Below are positions 25,301 to 32,939 of a stretch of DNA of 64,000 bases, piece after piece; within the stretch, counting starts at the first letter, position 1, and each line of letters starts with the position of its first letter. The notes below the pieces were generated by a model. It was not told where the DNA came from and ran no database searches. It saw only the letters and a program-made list of their open reading frames with translations. The translations under genes were made by a program, and so were the position numbers. The DNA comes from Sweltsa coloradensis (lineage: Eukaryota > Arthropoda > Insecta > Plecoptera > Chloroperlidae): NCBI GenBank assembly GCA_024449915.1, contig JAMZAV010000004.1, positions 62,001-126,000 on the forward strand, given 5' to 3'.

Positions 25301-27221
25301 ATTCTGCACCATTGTTGTAACACTTTCATACGTCCTTACTAGTTGCCCATTTATCACTTCCTCAATCCACCTATTCCCTTTCCTTAATACCCTTCTTGCA
25401 GCTCTCTTCTGCACTGCCTCGATTTCCTCAATCTCCCCTTTCCTATACGGATCCCATACAGCCCCAGCGTATTCCACTACAGGTCTCACCAGCGTTTTAT
25501 ATGCGTGCCCTTTTAATTCACTACTGGCCCCTTTTAATGTACGCATAACAAAGTTTAGGCACCTAAAACCCTTTGTGGAGGTTACACTCACCTGTTTCTC
25601 CCAGCTTAGCTTGCTCTGTAGCCATACTCCTAGGTACCTATTTGAATTTCTTTACCTTCTCCAGATCTTTCCCAATTATTGTGTACCCATCCCCTAACCC
25701 TTGATCCTTCCTCTTCCTTGTGAATCTTATCCATTTGCATTTGTTTACATTTAGACTTATCTTATTACCCTCTACCCATACCCCCAGCCTAACCAGGTAC
25801 TGTTTAAGGTCATCAACATCCCCTCCTTTTCTGATTATCCTGTAAATCAGGCAGTCATCTGCAAAGAGTCTTACCTTTGCTCCCATTCCTTCCGCTATGT
25901 CATTGATGTAAATTGCAAATAGCAGAGGCCCTAGAACACTCCCCTGAGGCACCCCTGATGTCACATCTACCTCATCGGATAGGTCCTCCCCCACCTTCAC
26001 CCTCTGTCTTCTGTCGTTGAGGAATTCCTTGACCCACCTATTTACCCAATGGTCCTTTATGACCCCTTCCAGTTTCCCTAATAGTTTACCATGTGGTACT
26101 TTATCAAAAGCCTTCTCGAAGTCTATGAATACAGCATCCACCGTTTCACCTTTATCCAGAGCACTACCAATGTCACCAACCAGTCCCATGAGCTGCGTCT
26201 CGCATGAGTATCCCTTTCTAAACCCGTGTTGGCTTTCATTTAACCATTTTTTCTTCCTTATAGGCTAATCTCTTTAATATAGTCCCCTATTACCCTTTCC
26301 ATGATCTTTTACCCCACTGAATGTTAATGATATTGGTCTGTAGTTTCCTAGTTTCCCCTTCTCCCCCCCTTTGTGCACTGGTATCACAGTAGCTTCTCTC
26401 CAACTGCCAGGCACCTCCCCTTTCTCTAGTGAAGCCTCTATTATTTTGCACATGTACATCGCCGTCTCTCCCATTGCCACGTCGCGCATGCGCAAATGCT
26501 ATGTATATAGTCGCCTCGTGACAGAACAAAAAACAAAAAAATATTACCTAGGCCTACAATGTCTGCTTGGATAGGAGGCACTAGGGTTTTATTTGACGTT
26601 TTATTTATTGTTTTATTTGACTAACGAAGTTGTAGCCTACCAATTTCCGTCAATCGTAAACGCCTCGCTTTCCGTTTCCACCACATTCGCGTTTCCATTC
26701 ACGTCTCCCCACGTTGACGTCAATCATAAACCAGCCTTAAAAATACGTTTAGGTAGCGCCTAGGCCAAATCGTTTCCTTGACAATTATTGCAATAAATAT
26801 TTTGTGCCAACCGCACTCTCTCCGCAATATTAGCCTTGGACCTAAGGCCTAATGGTTATAGCCTACTGGTCAAAAAACAACATGACAAGTAGGCTAAGTG
26901 TCAAGGGCTAACAGTAGGGGGAATTTCTTAGGGTAGGCTAGCCCTACCTAGGGGCCCTAGTATGCCTACTACCTACCCTAGGCCTAGGGCCTAGGCATTA
27001 GGTTTACGAATTGTTTAGGCTGGGACTAGGGACTACTACACTAGGGGCTTAACAAAGGGGCAAGGTACATACCAAACACTCTTCTCTGAACCATGGTATC
27101 TCTCTGGCAATGCAAACTTATCCCCAATGCCACTCATATTCACACTGCAAGTCAATTCCTTTTTAAAGCCGCCAACAAGTGTTTTGAACAATTGTTTGCT
27201 TCCAAGCCTCAAACTTTGCAT
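4294..27221 (-). CDS. KYAT3: Kynurenine aminotransferase 3 (cysteine-S-conjugate beta-lyase 2), eight coding exons
   Basis: This PLP-dependent class I/II aminotransferase converts kynurenine plus a 2-oxo acid to kynurenic acid and has cysteine-conjugate lyase activity. Coding exons on the minus strand: 27073-27221, 23770-23920, 17055-17291, 12242-12485, 9807-9973, 7664-7850, 5757-5920 and 4294-4353. Every join is GT-AG and in phase, giving 452 residues against 454 in human KYAT3. Visible landmarks: LNLGQGFPDF near residue 65; IIIEPFFDCYDP; NTPHNPLGKV with PLP-contacting Asn216; SDEVYEWLVY; the Schiff-base lysine Lys278 in GSAGKTF; and Arg428 in YVRYCFIK, which binds the substrate carboxylate. 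NTPHNPLGKV and ERTITIGSAGKTFSVTGWK are closer to KYAT3 than to KYAT1. The first 25 residues (MQSLRLGSKQLFKTLVGGFK) are basic and amphipathic, like a mitochondrial presequence. Confidence 0.95.
5099..5433. mobile_element. 335-bp inverted-repeat element in KYAT3 intron 7
   Basis: It opens TGGTGTATTCAGCTGG and closes CCAGCTGAATACGCCA. A second inner inverted pair (GCAACTGTCAAATAGCT and AGCTATTTGACAGTTGC) brings the arms together further. It is non-coding. The superfamily is unclear. Confidence 0.6.
5757..5920 (-). CDS. KYAT3: KYAT3 coding exon 7
   Basis: Encodes SDKVDLEKETDKYKDYRFTK to YVRYCFIK and includes the substrate-binding Arg428. The acceptor is TCCTGTAG and the donor GTACGTAC. The first codon (Ser) is split with exon 6. 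Confidence 0.93.
5921..7255. other. KYAT3 intron 6, left part
   Basis: AT-rich intron. Around 6900-7150, two similar segments carry GGTGACCAAACGTTGATCGT-type sequence, a short degenerate repeat. I find no gene. Confidence 0.4.
7268..7654 (+). mobile_element. SINE, family C, full length, at the edge of KYAT3 exon 6
   Basis: A 387-bp element flanked by exact 12-bp duplications ACAACTTACTCA (7256-7267 and 7655-7666). It starts near CCCCGTCTGGGCCCGGGTAG, contains AGGCGATTCAA, a long C run, and ends ATCCAAATAAACCAAAAA. The same family lies at 22941-23313 and, in part, near 17850 and 36010. The GGGTAGAAT plus TCGTAAAAGGCGA words resemble conserved domains of metazoan SINEs, but I could not compare them directly. 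The right duplication contains the KYAT3 exon 6 splice donor. Confidence 0.85.
7664..7850 (-). CDS. KYAT3: KYAT3 coding exon 6
   Basis: Encodes EAVARGFEFELARFDQPDCY to PEGGYFMIADWSAL and one base of the next codon. The acceptor is CTATTTGCAG and the donor GTAAGTTGT. The donor lies inside the target duplication of the adjacent SINE. Confidence 0.93.
7851..9112. other. KYAT3 intron 5, right-hand side of exon 6
   Basis: AT-rich, low-complexity intron. Around 8575-8690 there is a GC-richer segment ending in an AACAACAACAAC tail, which looks like a retroposed fragment. No gene or RNA recognised. Confidence 0.4.
9117..9661. mobile_element. TTAA-flanked 545-bp element
   Basis: It starts CCCTTTCTTGCCCG and ends GACGAGAAAGGG, with TTAA on both sides (9113-9116 and 9662-9665). 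CCCT ends plus a TTAA target fit non-autonomous piggyBac-type elements. The interior is very AT-rich. Two GGGAC...GTCCCGTCAG hairpins lie near 9555 and 9630. Confidence 0.65.
9807..9973 (-). CDS. KYAT3: KYAT3 coding exon 5 (PLP lysine)
   Basis: Encodes ATLPDMWERTITIGSAGKTF with Schiff-base Lys278, through to YVCPTPTQ. The acceptor is TACTGTTAG and the donor GTACGTAG. Confidence 0.94.
10312..11240 (-). mobile_element. Helentron-like element, body D
   Basis: On the minus strand it begins TTGAGCGAGCGTCTCC and ends with GAGCGTTTTCCTAG followed by T. The 5' sequence recurs inverted inside the 3' end (GCTCGTTCAACAACGCG). A segment starting CTTTTCGTTGCCATGGTAAC is present twice in tandem (about 10575 and 10885). 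Pieces of the same body recur at 51215-52080 and 54610-54943. Confidence 0.6.
11383..11801. mobile_element. hAT-like miniature element, 419 bp
   Basis: The ends are TAGAGATGCCCACGAT and ATGTGCATCCCTA, flanked by exact 8-bp duplications ATATTTAT (11375-11382 and 11802-11809). It is rich in ATCGAT. It shares interior and ends with 50075-50458. Confidence 0.8.
12242..12485 (-). CDS. KYAT3: KYAT3 coding exon 4
   Basis: Encodes KKTSGTISSGDW, NTPHNPLGKV (Asn216) and SDEVYEWLVY, ending at the first base of an Ala codon. The donor used (GTAAGTTGG) leaves a frame that reads IRIATLPDMW. A second GTAAGT eight bases downstream would break the frame. Confidence 0.93.
13273..14018 (+). mobile_element. Helentron-like element, body A, copy 2
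   Basis: Begins TTGGATGAGCGTAGCGAG and ends CAACGCGGCGGGACTTAAGC then GTTTCTAG followed by T. It sits inside the left arm of the palindrome and is absent from the right arm, so it inserted after the arms formed. Confidence 0.65.
15215..15531 (+). mobile_element. LINE 3' end with AAAT-type tail
   Basis: The sequence TGTTTACTGAAATGTTCATG to TACCTCAATGATAAATTGCA ends in a tail of AAATA/AAAT repeats (about 15485-15531). The same 3' end is seen in worn form at about 37440-37615, so this is a retrotransposon 3' UTR. No coding part remains. Confidence 0.55.
17055..17291 (-). CDS. KYAT3: KYAT3 coding exon 3
   Basis: 79 whole codons, GHMRLVNVLSKLYSKLLQR to FIPLKP. It contains SGAYEALFCTLLGH and GDEVIIIEPFFDCYDP, the region that stacks and positions PLP in this family. 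The acceptor is TTTATTTCAG and the donor GTAAGTACT. Confidence 0.94.
17745..18358. mobile_element. hAT-like miniature element with a nested SINE fragment
   Basis: The ends are AAGGGCTGGGCAAAAAA and TCACAGCCCAGTCTA. The flanks AATAAAAT (17737-17744) and CATAAAAT (18359-18366) agree at seven of eight bases. It is the same family as 50804-51192, with GGAGGTGCCGGGT inside. About 17850-18044 is a minus-strand, 5'-truncated copy of SINE family C. Confidence 0.65.
18555..18660. repeat. Repeat fragment with an 18-base G run
   Basis: CAGTGCCGTATTTAGG followed by TAGGCAGCTGCTTAGGGCGG and a G run at 18619-18636. The CAGTG start is like one end of a hAT element. I did not find the other end. Confidence 0.4.
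18661..19594. other. KYAT3 intron 2 sequence without recognised features
   Basis: AT-rich intron with no gene or bounded element that I can support. Confidence 0.4.
19595..20188 (+). mobile_element. Helentron-like element, body B, copy 1
   Basis: Starts TTGGATGAGCGTAGCGAG and ends AACGCGGCGGGACTTTAGCG then TTTTCCTAG followed by T. The interior differs from body A (CGGGCAAACGGCATATGCGA, GACATTTGGGCCGATTCTGA), yet the 3' end is nearly the same. Confidence 0.65.
20222..20982. mobile_element. 761-bp element with about 30-bp inverted ends
   Basis: Left end CTGGGCCCCGATTCATGTAC, right end GTACATGAATCGGGGCCCAG, continuing into TTATCCCGG/CCGGGATAA. No clear target duplication, so the class is open. 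A similar CTGGGCCCCTATTCA start is at about 14175. Confidence 0.65.
21096..22206 (+). mobile_element. Helentron-like element, body B, copy 2, carrying a LINE insertion
   Basis: Starts TTGGACGGGCGAAGCGAAG and ends GCGTTTGCGAAGCTTCCTAA followed by T, a CTAA variant of the usual CTAG end. It is split by a non-LTR retrotransposon fragment at about 21185-21670. A G run lies at 21894-21914. Confidence 0.6.
21185..21670 (+). pseudogene. C-terminal fragment of a non-LTR retrotransposon polyprotein
   Basis: The open frame gives LRWYGHVRRMKQDRIPRR, then VGRPRDRWRDQI and ERLWEDRKKWRE. This is the typical tail after the reverse transcriptase in many animal LINEs (GH-hydrophobic-RM ... GRP-x-x-RW ... DR-x-x-WR). 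It stops at TGA (21569-21571) and is followed by a short 3' part with a TATATATA tail. TGTTTGTT-like sequence on both sides may be its target duplication. It is 5'-truncated. Confidence 0.75.
22207..22632. other. KYAT3 intron 2 sequence without recognised features
   Basis: Nothing supportable seen. Some TAGGCCTA words near 22580. Confidence 0.4.
22637..23655. mobile_element. TTAA-flanked element, 1019 bp with nested SINE
   Basis: Ends CCCTCCGTCACTCGCG and CGCGAGTGACGGAGGG, with TTAA at 22633-22636 and 23656-23659. CCCT...AGGG ends with a TTAA target are the piggyBac signature. No transposase remains. Without the SINE it is about 630 bp. Confidence 0.8.
22941..23313 (+). mobile_element. SINE, family C, full length
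   Basis: 373 bp flanked by exact 13-bp duplications TCTTCTTGCAATT (22928-22940 and 23314-23326). It starts GACCCGTCTGGACCCGGGGT and ends CTTAATCCAAATAAACAAA. It is about as long as the 7268 copy and is nested in the TTAA element. Confidence 0.85.
23770..23920 (-). CDS. KYAT3: KYAT3 coding exon 2
   Basis: Encodes VEYIQLAAEYKPLNLGQGFP to LLNQYTRGF, with the conserved NLGQGFPDF. The acceptor is TTGTTTTCAG and the donor GTAAGTC. The first base completes the Trp codon begun in exon 1. Confidence 0.94.
24112..24245. repeat. Dispersed repeat fragment (CATCCCGGTTTTCCC type)
   Basis: CCAGACATCCCGGTTTTCCC and a reversed partner GGTTTTCCCTCATAAG, with CCAGGACAG words between, look like the end of a DNA element. 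Boundaries not resolved. Confidence 0.35.
24388..26736. mobile_element. TTAA-flanked element interrupted by a LINE
   Basis: Ends GGCCGGTTTACGATTGACG and CGTCAATCATAAACCAGCC, with TTAA at 24384-24387 and 26737-26740. A second inner match (GACGTGAACGCG with CGCGTTTCCATTCACGTC) extends the ends. About 1.7 kb of the interior is a minus-strand non-LTR retrotransposon. Confidence 0.7.
24888..26510 (-). pseudogene. Non-LTR retrotransposon reverse transcriptase, broken (Jockey/CR1/I-type)
   Basis: Minus strand, in order: WREATVIPVHKGGEKGKLGN (26274-26495); QHGFRKGYSCETQL; the palm with AVFIDFEKAFDKVPHGKLL, TSGVPQGSVLGPLLFAIY and RLFADDCLIYR (25638-26189); the thumb-like region EYAGAVWDPYRKG (25253-25591); and a C-terminal piece, FLARTVVEWNGLP, near 24990-25030. 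The catalytic Asp pair of FADD is present. Frame changes near 26260 and 25620, and a TTTGA repeat tract at 25240-25264, break it. It lies in KYAT3 intron 1 on the same strand as the gene. Confidence 0.85.
26741..27072. other. KYAT3 intron 1, 5' end
   Basis: Dense in TAGGCCTA and CCCTAGG words around 26930-27000. Otherwise nothing. Confidence 0.4.
27073..27221 (-). CDS. KYAT3: KYAT3 coding exon 1 with mitochondrial presequence
   Basis: Starts at ATG 27219-27221. MQSLRLGSKQLFKTLVGGFK is basic with no acidic residue and fits a mitochondrial targeting helix. A second in-frame Met (residue 29, in SVNMSGIGDKFALPERYHG) begins the part that resembles cytosolic family members. The donor is GTATGTACC. 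Confidence 0.85.
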
Positions 27222-27734
27222 CTACAAAAATTAATACTTCTGTTAGAGATGATTTGTATGTCAACTGATGTTCTAATAGACCCAGGCTTTTCTATTCACA
27301 GGCGCAGTCCTAGCTAGCCTAGGGCTTAGGACATGTAAAACGTCACAAGGTCAAAATATTTTGAAAAGTGTCAGCCAAGCAAGTGATGGCTTTGAAATAA
27401 TTGGCCTCAAGAAACAATTTTCACAACACAAAATAGGTAAATCTTAGGTATTTACACTGTTTCGGTGTAAGATGCAATTATGGTCTAGACCTAGACTAAA
27501 TAATAATCGCACTAGTGGTTCTTATCACACTGTTATAAAACTTTCTTGCTGTTATCCACATCACATGTCAAAAAATGAAAATAAATCTTTTTCTTTTCGA
27601 TCGGCCAGCTGTCGGTCGACCCATGCGATGATTCGACAGATCGACTATCGAACAGCGTTCACCGTCGATAAAGAAGTTTTCTCTCTGTCCCGCGTCAAAA
27701 TGAAAACAAATCAAATTGTGAAAGTGAGGTTATG
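27222..27734 (+). promoter_or_regulatory. Head-to-head KYAT3/XRCC2 promoter region and possible XRCC2 5' exon
   Basis: KYAT3 starts leftwards at 27221. A good donor (TATG then GTAAGTACT) ends a possible non-coding first XRCC2 exon at 27734. Spliced to the XRCC2 acceptor before 31743, it puts a stop in frame upstream of the XRCC2 ATG, so it would be 5' UTR. GC-richer, with GATCGGCCAGCTGTCGGTCG near 27600. Inference only. Confidence 0.35.
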
Positions 27735-27949
27735 GTAAGTACTCTGACTTTTTAAAATTGCCTTTTTTAAATAGATTATTAACTTCATATTTAAAGATCC
27801 AACTACAGCTTTGTGTAGGGGAGTGTCTACCAGTACAAAACTATCTCTGGGCTGAATATAAGCCTAGGTGCCCTTTTTTAAGTCTCAAAGTCACTTGCCA
27901 GCTAATAGGCTAGTATTTGCATATGTTTTTTTTCAACTAGGCTTCCATG

Positions 27950-30900
27950 CCTTTTTTTGGAAAAAAAAAAAAATCAACAAGAAAAGTTGGGGGTCGGCCC
28001 TGTATTTGGAAAAATATGGTTTTGAGCTTTTTTTTTTTTGGCCCCAAACTAAAAATCAACATCCCTTTGGGGGTGGTAAAGGGGGGCCCTTGTAGGCCTC
28101 CGTATGAAATCCCTCTTCATGGAGACCCGTAAAAAGAACTGGAAAAAAAGGTTTTGAAAAGGGTTACAAAAAACCAGCCAGGGGGTATTAAAAAAAAGGA
28201 ACATCTGGTAATCATTAAACACAGGGTAATTATGTGAGGAAAATTGAGAGCTCACCAAAATGGTTGGGTTTTGGGGTGGGAGAAGCTGGAAGACCGGCGT
28301 AAAATACAGTCTCAAAAAAATGAACAAAGTATCTAGGGACCATGAGGGATGGAGTGAGCTTTACGGACATTTGGGTAGACATGATCATATGAAAATACGA
28401 GAGAAGGGTATGGAAAACGGCCGTCTATACGTCCAACAGGATGTCGGGCGTACAGCTGAGTTTGTGCTATACATACGGCGGACGGCCAAGGAGCGCATAA
28501 CTTAAGGATTTCGGGTGCGCTCTTATCGATTATATCCTAGAACTAGCGCGGCTACTACAACTAGGCGGAAAGTTCGACAAAACCTAACAAAAGTACACAA
28601 GAATTTAAATTACGTACACAAGCTCGGCGGGCGTATAGACACTCCGATGGAAAACAGACCTGGGTAAATACTCCTTCTTGGGTAAAACAATCATTGAGTG
28701 GAACGGGCTCACTGAAGAGCAGGTAGGGGCGGAGAAACTTAAAAGTATTCTCTAGTATTATTAGTGGAGGGAACCTCGAAAGGTAAAGAGGGCGATTAAA
28801 GGAGTTGGTGGGGAAAACAACGCGATAGAAAATATAAAATTTCTAAAAATTTTTTTGTCCTTTTAAATTTAAATTTCCAATTAAACAATTTCAAAAAAAA
28901 AATCCATAATATGCAGTGGGTAAAGAGGCCATTAAAAATAAAGTCTATTTAAGAGAATGCTATCCAGAAAAAGCAAATATCCCAAAAAAAAGCACACAGT
29001 TTCTAAAAATTTTTCCCGGGGGTCTACAAAAAGAGGTTGCCAAGGACATTCGAATTCCCAAAAAAGAAGTAGTATACTGAAAAGGTAATAGGTGAACCAA
29101 AATAAAAAAGGCCACATGGGGGGTGGAAAATTTCAACAGGAAAAGGGGAGTGATAAGGAGCTGAAAACCAATTGCTCTAAAGGTGATGGAAAGAAGTCGT
29201 GGATCCCAAACGAAGTGAAAACCTGTTCAACGACTATTTCATGATTTTTCAGAAAAATATAAATCGACACCAAAACCCGACACAGCTCAAGCATGTATGG
29301 CTAAACTAAAAAAGGGGGATGGTTAGGTCAATCAAAACTTTTCCCTTTTGCCATGACACCAATGGGGTACTTAGGTGATAAGGGGTCTAAAACCAAAGAT
29401 CAACAGGGTGGGGCGAGGTCCATTTTTTTTGATCAGACAATGTGCAGCATCATCGCAAAGCCAAGCGAAAATTTTTAATTTTCTTTCAGTTCAGGGAATT
29501 TCCCCGGAAAAGTAAATTGCCCAGTGAAAACCCATTTTTAAAAAAGGAAGGCACAGGGGAAAGGGCCAAATATAGACCATGTCGAATCCCCAAATTTTTA
29601 AAAGTGTTGGGAAATTATTTCTAAGCAACTTAATACTTTTTTAAAGTAACCACTTACTATCGGATTGCCAACTGGTTTAGGAAGGCCGTTCCACAAAATC
29701 AGCACCTTTTAAACTCACCCATACGGTCCCCAAAAGGCATTTGGGAAAAGAAAAAAGTTGGGGGCAATTTTTTTTTGGTTTTTCAAAAGGGTTTTTACAC
29801 ATTAACCACCACTTCTACTTGGTAAATTAAGCAATTTGGGGAAAGCCAAAAACTAGCTTGGGTTTCCTCATCTTGTTGAAAAGGAAAAAAGAGGGTTTCC
29901 GTAGGAAAAGGAAAATCGATGCTCCCCCCAAAATGGAGGCTTTTCAAACTGGAGTACCGAGGGGTCAATCGTGGGGCCAGTATTTTTTATTCTGTACATC
30001 AACGTCTTCCAAAAACTACCGCTGGGTTGAAAGATTGTTCCCTACGCAGAGATTCTAGTGCTAAATACGGGGCCCCTTTCGAAAAGGGTTTGAAAGATAA
30101 ATTTTTAATTTTATGAGGGGCCTTTGAAGAATGGTTTTTATGCAACAAACTTAAATTAAATTGTGGGAAAACCGCTGTTAAAATTCCAGGTTCAAGGGGG
30201 AAATTTTCACGAGACGGTTGAAATGAGAATTGGAGATGGACGGTGGAGCATGCAATGTTTTTCTTTGGGCTAACTGTAGACTTCAAACTTAAATGGGCAG
30301 ACCAAAATCCAAACTTTTGTAGTAGGTTAAGTTCTGTTGTATGTTTGAGGAAAGTAGTAAAACAGTGCAACCAAAGATTGCAAAAAAGGTGTATTTTGCA
30401 TTTTTTTCCAAAACATTAATTTAAAACGGGTCTTATTCTGGGGTAATGCATCCGCTACAAAATCGCTTTCGTCTTCAAAAGCGGGATGTAAAATTAATCT
30501 TAAACTTCCCCAATGGGCATCTTGCAGACAGGATTCAAAACTCTAGGGTTTTCTACTATAACTGGTACTTATATACTTGAAATGGCATCTTTGTCATGAA
30601 AATCCCACCCTTTTTTCAAAGGGAAAAGTAAGTGCACACCCACAACACTAGACTTAAAAACAAAACCCACCAGGACCAAAATAGGGTTAGGCTAAACAGA
30701 TAGGACCCTATCCAAGCGGAAGGAAAAAATTTTTAAACCTTAACAAATAATATAAAAAGGCAGATTTGGTGAAAGAGTTTTAAAAAATATGTCAAAAACG
30801 GGTGCTGGAAAAGAGTTTTACTCTCTTGCAGAGTATTTTAGTCATTGATCTGTGGACTTTCTTCCATGTGAGTTGTGTGTATTAGTTTTGTACTTGTTAG

Positions 30901-31000
30901 TTATGTAATTTGTAATATGTGTGTTTTAAATTAGCTCAGAACTGTGATATCTTGTAAGAGTATGACTATTGCCTACTGGGTTATACCCTTATTATAGTTT
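27950..31000. other. Poor-quality consensus sequence with LINE remnants
   Basis: Homopolymers are long and irregular (A, T, G), and frames of recognisable retrotransposon protein change every few dozen bases. This looks like uncorrected sequencing error as much as old decay. It lies in the presumed first intron of XRCC2. Confidence 0.5.
28640..28780 (+). pseudogene. LINE polyprotein C-terminal fragment
   Basis: One frame reads KYSFLGKTIIEWNGLTEEQV then GAEKLKSIL and stop. It matches the C-terminal piece of the minus-strand LINE at 24888-26510, here on the plus strand. Confidence 0.6.
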
Positions 31001-31285
31001 TATCTTGTTATTGACTTGTTTTACATTGGGAAACTTATTTGTACATGTAGGTACTTAATCATTGTAATGTATTTTACATTATCTTAGAAATGTGATATCT
31101 TGCAAGATACTGATAGGCCTATCCTAATTAGTTTTATCTTGTTATTGACGCTTTACACTGGTAGGCCTAGAATGATTTGTACATTTATACTATTGATGAC
31201 AACGTCTAATACTCGCCTACCATGTATACTTGTGTTGGCACATGAGTGCAAAAAGATGGCTAATAAATATCAATATCAATATTAA
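29540..31285 (+). pseudogene. Decayed non-LTR retrotransposon with 3' tail
   Basis: Pieces in order: KYRPCRIPKFLKVL (29567-29608, the NYRPISILP-type box), GLGRPF (about 29670, the FGFRKG-type box), TGVPRGSIVGPVFFILYINV (about 29948-30007, the PQGS box), a worn 3' UTR, and the tail AATAAATATCAATATCAATAT at 31263-31284. Two copies of a segment with TGATATCTTG(T/C)AAGA and TAGTTTTATCTTGTTATTGA (about 30940 and 31090) lie in the 3' UTR. Confidence 0.6.
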
Positions 31286-31752
31286 AGGAGAAACTTGAGA
31301 AGGGAGCAACGAGAATAAAACCTCGCCACCGGTCAGAAGTGACCAACTGCGAGAGGGAGAAACTACTAACTACTATATGATTGATTAGGTAGACTAAAAT
31401 ACCACAAGAATTTATTTATTTATGCCTATTGATTTGAATTGAATACAAACCCTACACCTAATGTAAACACCTTTTGCGTGTAGGCCTACTGTAATGTTAT
31501 GCTACTGTAATAATCTAGGCCCCAACTATGAGGATAAAATTGAATTGATGTTTAATGCTGAAAGTTCAGAATAATTATTATCAAGAAGGTCGATTACTTG
31601 TTATAGCGTCATTGGCAAAAGTTTCATCACACAGAATAGAACAGCAATTTTCAAAGCATGCAGCCTTTTTTTGCAATTATTTTTGTTTTAAAAGAGTAAT
31701 TTACAAATATTTTTAAGTAATGTAATTTGATTTCTCTTCCAGAATAACCTCT

Positions 31753-32601
31753 ATGGCTTATCAAGGCAAAGCAGAATCCGGGCTGCACTTATTGGCTCGA
31801 CTCAGTACAAGACCGAGCGTCGTGGGTTTGGATGACGTCTTGTTCCCCGAGGGACCGAATGCAAACGAAGTCATCGACATCGTTGGTGATGTTGCTTCTG
31901 GGAAAACACTTCTCATCACTCAACTCCTTGCAAAATGTTTACTACCTCAGCAGTGGGAGGAACGTGAAATCGGCGGACTCGGGGTGGGAGCCATCATTAT
32001 AGACACCGACCATCACTTTCACTTGACAAAATTAGTAAATCTAATGGAACATAAACTACAGAGCCTCAAATATGAATCAAACGCGTCTTCTGTTCGGTTA
32101 AATTCAAAGACGATTGAAACAATAATCAAAGACTCATTGACAAATCTAATAATACTCAACTGTTTTGACAGCTCACAACTTTTTGTTACGTTTCATTCTC
32201 TGACAATGCTTCTAGCATCAAAGACAAATATAAGCTTAATTTTAATAGATAGCATTTGTGCTTATTATTGGCAAGATGTGATGATGGGAGGAATCCGTAA
32301 AATGGACTTGTATTTAAAGCGAATCTTGCAAACACTTCAGAAATGTGTCATAGAACACAAAGTTGTGATAGGTTATACAAGACCAGCCTATTTTCAGTCT
32401 AAAGTTAGAGATTCTAGAGACGTCGCTGCAACTTACCAAGTGAATCTACATAGAAAGGAAATTAAAGGAGAACAGGATTTATTTTCTGTGGAAATCAATT
32501 CTTCAAATGGGAAATTATTCTATCGTTATGAAATTAATGAAGGTGGACTTCGATGGTTGTCGGAAAATCCTCAGAAATCCACTTTGTTTCCTGAACACTG
32601 A
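31753..32601 (+). CDS. XRCC2: DNA repair protein XRCC2 (RAD51 paralogue)
   Basis: XRCC2 is part of the BCDX2 complex (RAD51B-RAD51C-RAD51D-XRCC2), which promotes RAD51 filaments in homologous recombination. The 282-residue protein (human 280) opens MAYQGKAESGLHLLARLSTR, matching the human AESGTELLARL start. Walker A is GDVASGKTLL (about residues 45-54), followed by AKCLLPQ and IIIDTDHHFHLTKLVNLMEH (human FIDTDYHFDMLRLVTILEH). Walker B is LILIDS. The ATG lies 10 bases after an acceptor (TCTCTTCCAG), and that 5' extension closes in frame, so the start is firm and an upstream exon is non-coding. Polyadenylation signal AATAAA at 32738-32743. The frame is intact although poor-quality sequence lies on both sides. 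Confidence 0.93.
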   Translation: MAYQGKAESGLHLLARLSTRPSVVGLDDVLFPEGPNANEVIDIVGDVASGKTLLITQLLAKCLLPQQWEEREIGGLGVGAIIIDTDHHFHLTKLVNLMEHKLQSLKYESNASSVRLNSKTIETIIKDSLTNLIILNCFDSSQLFVTFHSLTMLLASKTNISLILIDSICAYYWQDVMMGGIRKMDLYLKRILQTLQKCVIEHKVVIGYTRPAYFQSKVRDSRDVAATYQVNLHRKEIKGEQDLFSVEINSSNGKLFYRYEINEGGLRWLSENPQKSTLFPEH

Positions 32602-32939
32602 AAATTAACCACATTGTAACCATGTAATTAAATGCAGGCTATCATATAGACCTTCAAAATCACTACTGGTGGTAGGCCTATGCCTACAATGGTTGCCATA
32701 AATAATAAAAATGATGGGATGCTTAATTTAAAAGTGAAATAAAATATCTCTTTATTATTTGCATTAAAAAAACATAGGCCTAACACTAACAGGTCTTAGT
32801 TAAAATGGGAGTAGGCCTGGCTGTTTGTTTGCTTTGACTACCCAGTTCCCTATTTTAAATATTTAAATTTAAAATGAAGCTCAAGCACAAGATCACAATT
32901 TATAATCATTATTAGCCAGCCCCGCCGTATGCTTATTTA

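Noticed and set aside
5757..27221. KYAT1 as an alternative identity
   Set aside because: The presequence, NTPHNPLGKV, ERTITIGSAGKTFSVTGWK and the length of 452 fit KYAT3 better. KYAT1 is shorter and reads NTPNNP.
27472..27738. 88-codon plus-strand frame above XRCC2
   Set aside because: No similarity, and joining it to the XRCC2 exon gives an in-frame stop before the XRCC2 ATG.
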